Below, in pieces: positions 25,124 through 33,528 of a stretch of 64,000 nt of DNA. The stretch is from Streptomyces sp. AP-93 (GTDB taxonomy: Bacteria > Actinomycetota > Actinomycetes > Streptomycetales > Streptomycetaceae): positions 207,446-271,445 of the forward strand of contig NZ_JALGBX010000004.1 of assembly GCF_022808175.1 (NCBI RefSeq). The letters are read 5' to 3'. A program made the translations under genes and the position numbers. Below the pieces are notes generated by a model that did no database searches, was not told the DNA's origin, and was given only the letters and a program-made list of their open reading frames with translations. How positions within the stretch are numbered: position 1 is the first letter of the stretch; every line of letters starts with the position of its first letter.

Positions 25124-26209
25124 TCAGAACTCGACCACCGATCGGAGCACCTCGCCCCGCTCCATGCGCGCGAAGGCCGCCTCGACACCGTCCAGGGCGA
25201 TGCGCTCGGAGACGAACGCGTCGAGGTCGAGCCGGCCTTGCAGGTAGAGGTCGATGAGGAGCGGGAAGTCCCGCTCGGGCAGGCAGTCCCCGTACCAGGA
25301 GGACTTCAGGGCCCCGCCGCGTCCGAAGACGTCCAGCAGCGGGAGTTCGAGCTTCATGTCCGGCGTCGGGACGCCGACCAGCACCACCGTGCCGGCCAGG
25401 TCGCGCGCGTAGAACGCCTGCTTGTACGTCTCGGGGCGGCCGACCGCCTCGATGACCACGTCCGCGCCGTTCCCGCCGGTCAGCTCCTGGATGGCCTTGA
25501 CCACGTCCTGCGTACCGCCGTTGACGGTGTGCGTGGCGCCGAGTCCCCGCGCCCACTCCAGCTTCCGGTCGTCCAGGTCCACGGCGATGATGCGGGAGGC
25601 TCCGGCCAGCCTGGCCCCGGCGACGGCGGCGTTGCCCACTCCCCCGCAGCCGATGACGGCCACGGAGTCGCCGCGCCCGACGTTGCCGGTGTTCAGGGCG
25701 GCGCCCAGGCCGGCCATCACCCCGCAGCCGAGCAGCCCGGCGGCGGCCGCCGAGGCGGCCGGGTCCACCTTGGTGCACTGGCCGGCGGCGACCAGGGTCT
25801 TCTCTGCGAAGGCGCCGATGCCGAGGGCCGGGGAGAGCGGGGTGCCGTCCTCCAGGGTCATGGGCTGGGTCGCGTTGTGCGTGGCGAAGCAGTACCAGGG
25901 GCGGCCGCGCTTGCAGGCCCGGCAGCTCCCGCACACCGCGCGCCAGTTGAGGACTACGAAGTCACCGGGCGCGACGGAGGTGACGTCCGGGCCGACCGAT
26001 TCGACGACCCCGGCGGCCTCGTGGCCGAGCAGGAAGGGGAACTCGTCGTTGATCCCGCCCTCCCGGTAGTGCAGGTCGGTGTGGCAGACCCCGCAGGCCT
26101 GGACCCGTACGAGCGCCTCGCCGGGGCCCGGGTCGGGCACGAGGATCGTCGTGGTCTCCACCGGTGCGCCCTTGCTCCTGGCGATGACCCCTCGTACGCG
26201 ATGCGTCAC
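25124..26209 (-). CDS. S-(hydroxymethyl)mycothiol dehydrogenase (NAD/mycothiol-dependent formaldehyde dehydrogenase)
   Basis: 361 aa class-III-type zinc alcohol dehydrogenase. Catalytic zinc ligands lie in [14 protein letters not shown] and GHEAAG; structural zinc Cys in [15 protein letters not shown]; the NAD motif is [17 protein letters not shown]. The [19 protein letters not shown] region and the C-terminal [24 protein letters not shown] (read in two parts) are typical of the actinobacterial mycothiol enzyme. It detoxifies formaldehyde as the mycothiol adduct. GTG start 26209 after GGGGTA. A partner MBL-fold gene often follows this gene; here an APH-family kinase does instead. Confidence 0.9.
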   Translation of the reverse strand: MTHRVRGVIARSKGAPVETTTILVPDPGPGEALVRVQACGVCHTDLHYREGGINDEFPFLLGHEAAGVVESVGPDVTSVAPGDFVVLNWRAVCGSCRACKRGRPWYCFATHNATQPMTLEDGTPLSPALGIGAFAEKTLVAAGQCTKVDPAASAAAAGLLGCGVMAGLGAALNTGNVGRGDSVAVIGCGGVGNAAVAGARLAGASRIIAVDLDDRKLEWARGLGATHTVNGGTQDVVKAIQELTGGNGADVVIEAVGRPETYKQAFYARDLAGTVVLVGVPTPDMKLELPLLDVFGRGGALKSSWYGDCLPERDFPLLIDLYLQGRLDLDAFVSERIALDGVEAAFARMERGEVLRSVVEF

Positions 26210-26539
26210 GTGCTACCCCGATCTCGATCACGGTCTCGTCGACTGCACCGGAGGTCCCGTCAGGGCTCCCCCGGTCCCGCCAACGTACACGCGCTGTCCC
26301 GTGTGCGGGAGTTGCCCCGCACCCCGGTGCGGTGGCTGCCGCCGGCTCGTGGGGTGCGGGCGAAGCGCACTTTCCGTTCTGCGTGGCCTGGCCTCCGTTC
26401 CCGGCACAGAGGCCGTGCGCCGGTCGGCCGTCCAGGGTGACGACCGTCCGCCGTGGCGGGATCACGCCTGCTCCCGCGACGGGCACTTCCGGCGGTGCGC
26501 GGAACGGCTGCGCCGCAACACCGTGTTCTGCGACACCCC
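26210..26539. other. 330-bp gene-free interval
   Basis: It lies between the mycothiol dehydrogenase start and the LysR stop. Only promoter-type sequence for the minus-strand dehydrogenase is expected; no convincing gene, repeat or hairpin was found. A Cys-rich open frame on the plus strand lacks a start signal and family resemblance. Confidence 0.5.
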
Positions 26540-27556
26540 TTAGAGGTGCCGGCCGGACAGCTCGGGCGGCAGCGCCGCGCGCAGGGCCGCGCTGAAGGCG
26601 GCGACGGCGGGGTGGGCGGCGGCGCCGCTGCGGAAGGCCACGTTGGTGCGGCGCTCCATGACGAGGCGGGTGAGCACGACAGCCGGCTCCGCGTGCCCGG
26701 TGATCCCGAGCTGCGGCACCACGGCCACCCCCTGACCGGCCGCGACCAGGGCGAGCACGGTGGCGAACTCGTCCAGCTGGTGGCGGATCCTCGGCATGAA
26801 CCCTGCGTCCTCGCAGGCCCGTACGGTCATCGCGTGGCAGAGCGTGCCGGGCGTGGCGGTGATCCAGGGTGCGTCGGCATGCGTACGGAGCAACGCGCGC
26901 TGCCCGGCTCCGACCACCCCACCCGCCCCGCCGACCCCACCCACCCCGCCGACCCCGGCGGCACCGGAGCCCGCGGGGCGGCCCTCCCCCGCGCTCCCGG
27001 GCGCCCACGGTGTCGGTGCCCACTCCGACGGCGTCGCCAGGTACATCGCCTCACGGTAGAGCGGCTCCGTGGCGAGCCCCGGCTCCTGCGGCGCGGGGAC
27101 GAAGTCGTACGCGTGGATCAGGGCCACGTCCAGGTCCCCGGCCCGGAGCGCGTGTGCGACCGCCGCCGGGTCGGTTTCGGACACCATCGGCTCCAGTCCC
27201 GGGTGCCGGCGGGCCAGCTCGGCCAGGGCCGCGGGGACGATGGCCCGGGTCGCGGTGGGGAAGGAGCCGATCCGCAGCGCGCCGGCCAGTCCGCCGCGCG
27301 CCTCCGCGAGCTCGGCGTCGGCCCGCTCGAGCAGCTCCAGCACCGCGTCGGCGTGCCGGACCAGGTTCTGGCCGGCCGGCGTGAGCCGGACCCGGCGTCC
27401 GGTGCGCTCCAGCAGGGGCAGACCGGCCTCGCGTTCGAGGACCGAGAGCTGCTGGGACACCGCCGAAGGGCTGAAGGAGAGCGCCTCGGCCACGGCGGCG
27501 ATGGTCCCCCGGCGGGCGAGTTCGCGCAGGAGGCGCAGGCGTCGTACATCAAGCAT
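26540..27556 (-). CDS. LysR-family transcriptional regulator with a Gly-rich insert
   Basis: 338 aa, longer than the usual ~300. The N-terminal winged HTH is RRLRLLRELARRGTIAAVAE followed by LSFSPSAVSQQLSVLEREAG. The LysR substrate-binding domain follows and shows GALRIGSFPTATRAIVP and the late GQGVAVVPQLGI. The extra length is a Gly/Val repeat (AGVGGVGGVGGAGGVVGAG, about residues 203-221) between the two substrate-binding lobes, encoded by imperfect ccgaccccacccacc-type repeats at about 26915-26960. It is divergent from the DapA-family gene, the classical LysR target arrangement. Confidence 0.9.
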   Translation of the reverse strand: MLDVRRLRLLRELARRGTIAAVAEALSFSPSAVSQQLSVLEREAGLPLLERTGRRVRLTPAGQNLVRHADAVLELLERADAELAEARGGLAGALRIGSFPTATRAIVPAALAELARRHPGLEPMVSETDPAAVAHALRAGDLDVALIHAYDFVPAPQEPGLATEPLYREAMYLATPSEWAPTPWAPGSAGEGRPAGSGAAGVGGVGGVGGAGGVVGAGQRALLRTHADAPWITATPGTLCHAMTVRACEDAGFMPRIRHQLDEFATVLALVAAGQGVAVVPQLGITGHAEPAVVLTRLVMERRTNVAFRSGAAAHPAVAAFSAALRAALPPELSGRHL

Positions 27557-27564
27557 CGGATCAG

Positions 27565-27581
27565 CTTACGGTTCAGGTAAG
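27565..27581. promoter_or_regulatory. LysR-type T-N11-A box
   Basis: CTTAC-N7-GTAAG in the 70-bp LysR/DapA-family intergenic region, 9 bp from the LysR start. The geometry matches LysR recognition boxes; assignment is inferred. Confidence 0.55.
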
Positions 27582-27626
27582 AAACGCGAACTGGATTCGA
27601 TGCTCGCAGCGGGCCAGGCTCGACCC

Positions 27627-28667
27627 ATGACCCAGACGCCGAGCACCGCCACAGCCACAGCCACAGCCACAGCCACAGCCACAGCCACACCCGCCGCACA
27701 GCGCCCGTACGCCCCGCACGGGATCCACGTACCGCTGATCACCCCGTTCAGCGCCGACGGCGAGGTCGCCGCCGAGGCCCTGGAGGCGCTCGCGCACGGC
27801 GTGCTCGACGCGGGAGCCACCGGGATCGTGGCGCTGGGCACCACCGGCGAGCCGGCCGCCCTCGACGAGGCCGAGCGCGACCTCGTCACCGACGTCTGCG
27901 CCCGGGTCTGCCGGGAGCGCGGGGCGGCGCTCACCGTGGGCGCCGGAGCGAGCGGGACCCGGGCCGCCGAGGAGTCGCTCGGCCGGCTGAAGCGGTGGCC
28001 CGAGGCGCGGGCCGCGCTGGTGACCGTGCCCGCCTTCGTACGGCCCTCGGCCGCCGGGGTGCTGGCGCACTTCGAGCGGCTGGCCCGGGTGAGCCCCGTA
28101 CCGCTGATCGTCTATCACGTCCCGTACCGGACCGGGCAGCCGCTGGACGCGGCCCTGCTGCGGGAGGTCGGGGAGCTGCCCGGGGTGGCCGCGGTGAAGT
28201 ACGCGGTCGGCTCGCTCGACGGGGAAGCGGTGGCGCTGCTCGGTGATCTGCCGGACGGTTTCGCGGTGTTGGCGGGCGACGACGCCTTCCTGTCGCCCCT
28301 CCTCGCGCTCGGTGCGGCGGGCGGGGCGCTCGCCTCGGCCCATCTCGCGACGGCCCGGTTCGCCGAACTCGCGGCCGCATGGGAGGCGGGCGAAGCGGAC
28401 CGGGCGCGCCCCCTGGGCCACGCGCTGGCCCGGCTCTCCGCGACGCTGTTCGCCGAGCCCAACCCGGCAGTGATCAAGGGCGTGTTGTACGCGCAGGGCC
28501 GCATCCCGACCCCGGACGTACGCCTCCCCCTGCTGCCCGCGCGCACGGAAACGGTCACGGCGGCACTGCGGGAACTGGCACTCCTGGAGCCGGCGCGCGC
28601 CACCGGTGAGGGATGCAGCCGACCCGACCACCACGAGAAGGGCACGAAGCCCCGGCTAACCGGATGA
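27627..28667 (+). CDS. Dihydrodipicolinate synthase (DapA)-family aldolase
   Basis: 346 aa TIM-barrel lyase. The substrate loop GTTGEPAAL, the Tyr of VYHVPYRTG and the Schiff-base Lys of GVAAVKYAVGS are all present. Family members cleave or condense pyruvate with aldehydes (DapA, NanA, KDG aldolases, glucarate dehydratases). The LysR neighbour suggests a catabolic, inducible role rather than housekeeping lysine synthesis; that is inference. The N-terminus carries seven Thr-Ala pairs encoded by a hexanucleotide repeat. Start ATG 27627; an in-frame ATG at 27600 is possible. The stop overlaps the ATG of a small downstream frame. Confidence 0.83.
   Translation: MTQTPSTATATATATATATATPAAQRPYAPHGIHVPLITPFSADGEVAAEALEALAHGVLDAGATGIVALGTTGEPAALDEAERDLVTDVCARVCRERGAALTVGAGASGTRAAEESLGRLKRWPEARAALVTVPAFVRPSAAGVLAHFERLARVSPVPLIVYHVPYRTGQPLDAALLREVGELPGVAAVKYAVGSLDGEAVALLGDLPDGFAVLAGDDAFLSPLLALGAAGGALASAHLATARFAELAAAWEAGEADRARPLGHALARLSATLFAEPNPAVIKGVLYAQGRIPTPDVRLPLLPARTETVTAALRELALLEPARATGEGCSRPDHHEKGTKPRLTG
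27648..27689 (+). repeat. Hexanucleotide microsatellite (gccaca)7 inside the DapA-family gene
   Basis: Seven tandem gccaca units encode (Ala-Thr)7 near the N-terminus. Because the unit is 6 bp, slippage changes length by dipeptides without a frameshift. Confidence 0.85.
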
Positions 28668-28994
28668 ACCGGATGAACCGGATGAACGACAAGAACGGCA
28701 GACGGGAGCCCCTGGGCTCAGGACTCGCCGCACTACTGGGCGCCGCCATCGCCTCCGCCACCACCCTCGGGGCCGCGATCCGGACCCGACCTCCCCGGTG
28801 TCGACTGGCCCGCCCTGGACGAGCTGCCGAAGGCCGGACTGCCGGAGGCCGGGCTGGCGGGTGCGGGCGGGCGGGCGGGCGGAGGGTCCGGGCCGCCGGG
28901 GGGCACGAATGCGGCGTGCCTCGACGACCGCCGGGAGCTGCTGATCGTCCGGGTGCGCCGCCGGCTGGTGCGGATCGGGCCGGGCGGGCCGTAG
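28664..28994 (+). pseudogene. Possible small frameshifted gene after the DapA-family gene
   Basis: ATG 28664 overlaps the preceding stop (ATGA). The first ~40 codons read MNRMNRMNDKNGRREPLGSG then a hydrophobic Ala-rich helix. Third-position GC and protein-like sequence then continue in another frame from about 28782 (PGVDWPALDELPKAGLPEAG ... RELLIVRVRRRLVRIGPGGP, stop 28994). A single-base indel near 28775-28785 would join them. Alternatively only one segment is real. The start contains three 9-bp aaccggatg repeats. No family recognised. Confidence 0.3.
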
Positions 28995-29473
28995 GGTCCG
29001 CGGCCGTCCGACGAGGTCGGAGAGGACGACCAGGTCGGGGGGGGGACAAGAGGGGGCGGCCAGGAGCCACCCCGCGACGGACGGGGGCGGCAGCACGATC
29101 ACGCACGAGGGCCAATTGACCCAGGATGGGCGATTCGCCACCAACGGGCGGGTCGCCCGAATCGGCCCTACCGAGGGGCGACTTGCCCGGATTGGGCCGT
29201 CGCCCGCCGGTCCGTGATGTGAGTCACGCCGACGGCGTCAACATCATTTCCCCGCGAGGGGTGATTCCCTTTTCCCGGTTGGATATTCGGGAATTCCCCG
29301 ACCTCTTTTCAAGGTCATCCGCCGGGACGAATGCGGGAAGTTGATCTCCCGGGCGAATTCATGTCTTGTTCCGGCCCGCCGGACTCGCCTACGGTCGCCT
29401 CATTCCAGGTGGTCAGCAGCCGAATCCGGTCGCCGCCAGGGCTCTTCCGTACCCCCACGTGAGGAATTCCGCC
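28995..29473 (+). promoter_or_regulatory. 479-bp leader/intergenic region before the LysM transglycosylase gene
   Basis: The region is gene-free. 29128-29210 holds several imperfect direct/inverted copies of a gggcgacttgcccggattgg-like unit. From about 29220 the base composition drops (TTTCCC, TTTTCAAGG, GAATTC). GGGGTGATTCC (29258-29268) and CCGAATCCG (29420-29428) resemble two conserved blocks of the cyclic-di-AMP (ydaO) riboswitch, which is known upstream of cell-wall hydrolase genes in Streptomyces. However, the GGGGNACCCA block is not visible and the second block does not continue as expected, so a riboswitch call is weak. GAGGAA at 29461 is the ribosome-binding site. Confidence 0.3.
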
Positions 29474-30163
29474 ATGCCCGCACAGGGAAAGCACCGCCGG
29501 CCGAAGCAGCACCACGCACTCACCCGCAAGCTGGCCCTCGCCGGCACGGGCAGTGCGGCGCTGGCCCTCCCGCTGATCAGCGCGACCACGGCCGGGGCGG
29601 CCGAGGCGACCCTCGCCCCCACGACGTACTCCGTGGTCAGCGGCGACACCCTGAGCAAGATCGCGGCCGAGCACTCCATCGGCGGCGGCTGGCAGAAGCT
29701 CTACGAGGCCAACAAGGGCATCGTCGGCGCCGACCCCTCGGCCATCCGCCCGGGCCTGAAGCTGAACCTGAACCTCACCAAGTCCGCCGCCCCCGCCGCC
29801 GCGCCGGCCGCGGCCAAGGCCGCCAAGGCCGCAACCGGCTACGCGAACAACCTCGACGGCTGGATCCGGGAGTCGCTCGACGTCATGGCGCAGCACGGAA
29901 TTCCCGGAAGCTACGAAGGAATTCACCGCAATGTGATGCGCGAATCCTCGGGGAACCCGATGGCCATCAACAACTGGGACTCCAACGCGGCCGCCGGGAT
30001 CCCCTCCAAGGGGCTCCTCCAGGTCATCGACCCGACCTTCAAGGCCTATCACGTACCCGGCACCCCGCTGGACTCCTACGACCCGGTCGCCAACATCACG
30101 GCCGCCTGCAATTACGCGGCGGCCCGCTACGGTTCGATCGACAACGTCAACGGCCCCTACTGA
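29474..30163 (+). CDS. Secreted LysM lytic transglycosylase (SLT-like)
   Basis: 229 aa. A signal peptide (LTRKLALAGTGSAALALPLI, cleavage after AGA/AEA) is followed by a LysM peptidoglycan-binding motif (about residues 55-105: YSVVSGDTLSKIAAEH and WQKLYEANKGIVG with IRPGLKLNL). An Ala/Lys linker follows. The C-terminal transglycosylase-like domain shows VMRESSGNPMAINNWDSNAA (catalytic Glu in RESSGNP), GLLQVIDPTF and NITAACNYAAARYG. It cleaves peptidoglycan outside the cell, probably during growth or spore development. The long AT-richer leader suggests post-transcriptional control. Confidence 0.92.
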   Translation: MPAQGKHRRPKQHHALTRKLALAGTGSAALALPLISATTAGAAEATLAPTTYSVVSGDTLSKIAAEHSIGGGWQKLYEANKGIVGADPSAIRPGLKLNLNLTKSAAPAAAPAAAKAAKAATGYANNLDGWIRESLDVMAQHGIPGSYEGIHRNVMRESSGNPMAINNWDSNAAAGIPSKGLLQVIDPTFKAYHVPGTPLDSYDPVANITAACNYAAARYGSIDNVNGPY

Positions 30164-30237
30164 GCGAGCTCGCGGCACGCCGCGGCCCAGGCCGCGGGCG
30201 CCCCGTCGACCCCGTACCGCCGCGCCGCGCCCCGGCC

Positions 30238-30882
30238 TCACTCCAGCCCGTAGCGCCGCGCCGACTCCTCCTCCTGCGCCAGCCGGTGCAGCGCCTTCAG
30301 TACCGGCTGGACGAGGACGACCGCGGCGACCGCCGTCTCGACCTTCTCCTCCTCGGAGGGATACGTCTCCATGAAGTCGAGGTCGCGCACCGCCGCCTGG
30401 TGCATCAACTCGGCGTACGGAGCCATCAGCTCGGCGTCCCACGGGTAGCCGAGCCGGATGAGGGTGGACACCGCCGAGACGAGCGAGCGGTGGACGGGCG
30501 ACAGCTCTCCCACCTCCCGGGCCGTCGACCAGCCCAGCGTCTCGAGCAGCCGGTCCACCTCGCGCCGAGCGGTGATCACCGCCGGATCCCCGTCGTCCGG
30601 CTCGGGCCCCTGCGGAAGTGCCCACAGCGCGGCACCTATCCGCATCGTCCGCCCCAGGGACTCGTCGTCCACGTGCGCGAGCACTTCCCGGGCCGTGGCG
30701 ACCGGAATCCCGCCGACCTGGATCAGAGCGCGGACCAGCCTCAGCCGCCGCAGATGCCCTTCGCCGTAGTCGGCGGTCGTCGCGCTCACCCGTCGGCCCG
30801 GAGCCAACAGGCCTTCGCGCAGGTAGTACTTGATGGTCGCCGTGGAGACGCCACTGCGCTCGCTCAACTCCGCCAGTCGCAT
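30238..30882 (-). CDS. MerR-family transcriptional regulator
   Basis: 214 aa. The MerR DNA-binding head is RLAELSERSGVSTATIKYYL, then REGLLAPGRR and HLRRLRLVRALIQVGGIPVA; the helical effector region has no heavy-metal Cys set. AAGAG precedes the ATG 30882. It faces a DUF4188 gene across a palindrome located where a MerR protein would bind, a pairing I associate with actinobacteria. Confidence 0.88.
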   Translation of the reverse strand: MRLAELSERSGVSTATIKYYLREGLLAPGRRVSATTADYGEGHLRRLRLVRALIQVGGIPVATAREVLAHVDDESLGRTMRIGAALWALPQGPEPDDGDPAVITARREVDRLLETLGWSTAREVGELSPVHRSLVSAVSTLIRLGYPWDAELMAPYAELMHQAAVRDLDFMETYPSEEEKVETAVAAVVLVQPVLKALHRLAQEEESARRYGLE

Positions 30883-30897
30883 CTCTTGAGCCTTTCT

Positions 30898-30918
30898 TTG
30901 GAGAGTGTCACTATCCAA
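30898..30918. promoter_or_regulatory. 21-bp near-perfect palindrome between merR and the DUF4188 gene
   Basis: TTGGAGAGTG (30898-30907) and CACTATCCAA (30909-30918) match with one mismatched pair around a central T, 16 bp from the merR start codon. Probable MerR operator. Confidence 0.65.
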
Positions 30919-30980
30919 GTGTGACCGGACGGCACAGCCAGCCAGTGCCGCCATCCAACCAGGCCGTACCTGGAGGCAGA

Positions 30981-31514
30981 GTGTCCGCCAAGCCGATACC
31001 GGGCCGCACCACCGCGGCCGCCGAGGGCGACGTCGTCGTCCTGCTGCTCGGAATGCGCATCAACCACTTCTGGGCCCCGCACCACTGGGTCCCGGTCGTG
31101 CTCGCCATGCCCCGCATGCTCCGCGAACTGGCCCGGGACGAGGGCCGGGGCCTGCTCGGCCACGTCATGCTCACCGCCTCGCCCCGCACGTACTACGTGG
31201 TCCAGTACTGGGAGTCCAAGGAGAAGCTCTACGCGTACGCCGCGGCCCCCGACATGCTCCACCACCGGATCTGGGCGATCATCAACCGCAAGGAGCGCGC
31301 GGGCAAGCTCCGCCGGCACGTGGGCCTGTGGCACGAGTCCTACATCGTGCCCGAGGGGTCGTACGAGTCGATCTACGCCGACATGCCGCCCGCGGGCCTG
31401 GCCGCGGCCACCGGTGTCCTCCCCCTGGAAGCCCGTGGCCGCCGCGCCGCGGACCGCCTGCGCCACCGCTCCGGCCCGGTACACGAAGGCGAGGCCGGCG
31501 ATCAGCTCCGGTAG
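30981..31514 (+). CDS. DUF4188-domain protein
   Basis: 177 aa. GMRINHFWAPHHWVPVVLAM, then PRMLRELARDEGRGLLGH, YYVVQYWESKEKLYAYA, GLWHESYIVPEGSYESIY and ADMPPAGL match the DUF4188 family, a ferredoxin-like dimeric alpha-beta-barrel fold related to monooxygenase/heme-binding ABM domains. The catalytic role is unknown. GTG 30981 is chosen because GGAGG lies 4 nt upstream and the GTG at 30921 is only 3 bp from the operator. The 3' end overlaps the convergent kinase gene by 13 bp. Confidence 0.82.
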   Translation: MSAKPIPGRTTAAAEGDVVVLLLGMRINHFWAPHHWVPVVLAMPRMLRELARDEGRGLLGHVMLTASPRTYYVVQYWESKEKLYAYAAAPDMLHHRIWAIINRKERAGKLRRHVGLWHESYIVPEGSYESIYADMPPAGLAAATGVLPLEARGRRAADRLRHRSGPVHEGEAGDQLR

Positions 31515-33175
31515 ACCTTCTTGATCTTGAAATCGGTGCCGGCGAGGACGAAGCCGCCCTGCCCGTACTCGTCGCTCAGATAGGGCCGGATCGCGGGGGC
31601 CGACATCCAGGGCGAGACGTTGAGGTAGCGCGAGCTGGGATTGTCGACGCCGAGCTCCTTCGTCGACTCGGCCAGCAGGGCGGGCAGGGCGTCCCAGTCG
31701 AGCGCGGCCATGTCCATGAGCGGCTCGTCGGGCTTCACGGTGCCGGACGGGCCGGTGCGCTTGGCGACGCCGCCGCGGTACTGCCAGGAGTCGACGGTCC
31801 TGGCTCCGGGCGCGGTGGGGATGCCGGCGAGCACGTAGCCGTCGTAGACCCTCAGGTCGACGAAGGTGGTGGTGCCCGTCTGCTGCTTGAGCGCATCGAC
31901 GGCGGTACGGATGTTGGCCGGGTCGATCATGCTGCCCTTGGGCGGGGTGACCGGCTTCTGCGAGCTCGCCTTCGGGGTGGGGGCGGGGGCGGGGGTCAGG
32001 GCCACTGCGGTGCCCGGGGCCGGGGAAGCCGGTCCGGAAGCGGACGGGGTGCCCGAGGACTTGGTGTCGCCGCCCTTGCCCGCGGCGCGGCCCGCGTTCC
32101 CGTCGGGCAGCCAGTTGACGAGGCCGACGACCCCGGCGGCCAGGGCCACCGCGAGGAGGCCGGCGAGCAGGACGGGCCGGCGGCGCCGGCGCGGGGCGGG
32201 CGGCGGGAGGAAGGCCACGGGGACGGTGGACCCGTACGGGTTGCCCGCGCCCGGAACGAACGGCGCCGGGGTCGCGGGCCCGAAGCTCCCGAGGGCGGGC
32301 GGCGCTACCACCGGAGCGGCGCCGCCGAGAGCACTGCTCGCACCGCGGAGCAGCGCTTCCAGTTCCTCGGCGTCGGGCCGCACGGCCAGGTCCCGTACCA
32401 GCAGGCGTTCCAGTACGGGCCCCAGCGGGCCGGACCGCACCGGCGCGGGGATCGGCTCGTCGAGCACCGCGACCACGGTGGCCAGGCTGGTGGCCCGGCG
32501 CAGCGGGTGCACCCCCTCGGCGGCCACGTAGAGCAGCATCCCGAGCGACCACAGGTCGGAGGCGGCCAGCCCCTCCGCGCCGCGCGCCCGCTCGGGCGCT
32601 ATGTACTCCGGCGAACCGATCAGCGCTCCGGTCGAGGTCAGCCCGGTCGCGCCGTGCAGGGCGGCGATCCCGAAGTCGGTGAGGACCGCGGAGCCGCCCG
32701 GCCGCAGGAGCACGTTGGCCGGTTTCACGTCACGGTGCAGCACCCCCTCCGCGTGCGCGGCCCGCAGCGCGGAGAGCAGGTCGAGCCCGAGGCGCAGCAC
32801 GTCCGCCACCGGCATCGGCCCGCCCTCCAGCCGGTCGGCCAGGGAACCGCCCCTGACGAGCTCCATCACGATCCACGGATGGCCGTCGGAGCCGGGCTCG
32901 GGCTCCACGATGTGGTGGATGGTGACCACGTTCGGGTGGGCGAGCCGGGCGAGGGCCCGGGCCTCGCGGACGGCGCGTTCGCGCAGTTGGACGACGAGTC
33001 CGGGCTGCGCGGCGGCAGTCGCCGGGTCCGGCGGCCGCACCTCCTTGAGGGCGACTTCCCGGTCCAGCGCGATGTCGCGGGCGCGCCACACCGTCCCCAT
33101 CCCGCCACTGCCCAGGGGCCGTGCGAGTTCGAAGCGCCCGTCGATCAACCGTCTGCCGGCCTCGCTGCTGTCCAT
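31502..33175 (-). CDS. Membrane Ser/Thr protein kinase (PknB-like) with extracellular sensor domain
   Basis: 557 aa. The N-terminal kinase domain (about residues 14-285) has GSGGMGTVWRA (P-loop), VALKEV (catalytic Lys), HRDVKPANVLL, DFGIAAL and SPEYIAPERA, all intact. After a Pro/Ala linker a transmembrane helix follows RRRRP (about 330-355), then a Ser/Pro/Ala extracellular stalk and a C-terminal ~140-residue domain (IRTAVDALKQQTGTTTFVDL ... FKIKKVYRS) without PASTA repeats. The sensor ligand is unknown. It is divergent from the split Nudix gene. Confidence 0.9.
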   Translation of the reverse strand: MDSSEAGRRLIDGRFELARPLGSGGMGTVWRARDIALDREVALKEVRPPDPATAAAQPGLVVQLRERAVREARALARLAHPNVVTIHHIVEPEPGSDGHPWIVMELVRGGSLADRLEGGPMPVADVLRLGLDLLSALRAAHAEGVLHRDVKPANVLLRPGGSAVLTDFGIAALHGATGLTSTGALIGSPEYIAPERARGAEGLAASDLWSLGMLLYVAAEGVHPLRRATSLATVVAVLDEPIPAPVRSGPLGPVLERLLVRDLAVRPDAEELEALLRGASSALGGAAPVVAPPALGSFGPATPAPFVPGAGNPYGSTVPVAFLPPPAPRRRRRPVLLAGLLAVALAAGVVGLVNWLPDGNAGRAAGKGGDTKSSGTPSASGPASPAPGTAVALTPAPAPTPKASSQKPVTPPKGSMIDPANIRTAVDALKQQTGTTTFVDLRVYDGYVLAGIPTAPGARTVDSWQYRGGVAKRTGPSGTVKPDEPLMDMAALDWDALPALLAESTKELGVDNPSSRYLNVSPWMSAPAIRPYLSDEYGQGGFVLAGTDFKIKKVYRS

Positions 33176-33375
33176 GGCCGGTCATCGTAGGCGCCACCAC
33201 CGACGCCGGCCCACCCGTACCGGGACGCGGACACCACTTGCCCGGGCCCGAGCGGCTCGCGACGCGGCCCGGACGCTCTGCGGCGCCGCCCGCACGCGGC
33301 GTGGCCGGCACGCGGCGTGGGTAGGGTGCCTGTCCGATGTCCCCGAGGGGCCCAGCCCCGGACGGAGGTGGAACG

Positions 33376-33528
33376 GTGTCCGCATGGCTCCCGCCCGCCG
33401 AGTACGTCAACACCATCCCCCGGGCGACCGGTTACGCCTGCCTCTACTTCACCGACACCGCCGGCCGCCCGGTGCAGCTCCGTGCGACGTACTCCACGGA
33501 GACCTGGCAGTGGCCGGGCGTTCATTAG
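33376..33528 (+). pseudogene. 5' half of a Nudix hydrolase gene, disrupted by the mobile element
   Basis: GTG 33376 after GGAGGTGG starts a typical Nudix N-terminus (SAWLPPAEYVNTIPRATGYA, then LYFTDTAGRPVQLRATYSTE, TWQWPG). The native sequence ends at 33520. The reading frame then enters the mobile element and stops at TAG 33526-33528 after two foreign residues (VH). Joined to 50446-50786 it restores the native protein: codons TGG CCG GGC G|GG AAC ATG. It lacks the Nudix box, so no activity is expected. Confidence 0.9.

Noticed and set aside
26079-26543. Cys-rich plus-strand frame (RCPVCGSCPAPRCGGC) overlapping the mycothiol dehydrogenase start
   Set aside because: It looks like a zinc-ribbon at first sight, but has no ribosome-binding site, overlaps a certain gene antisense and shows no family pattern.
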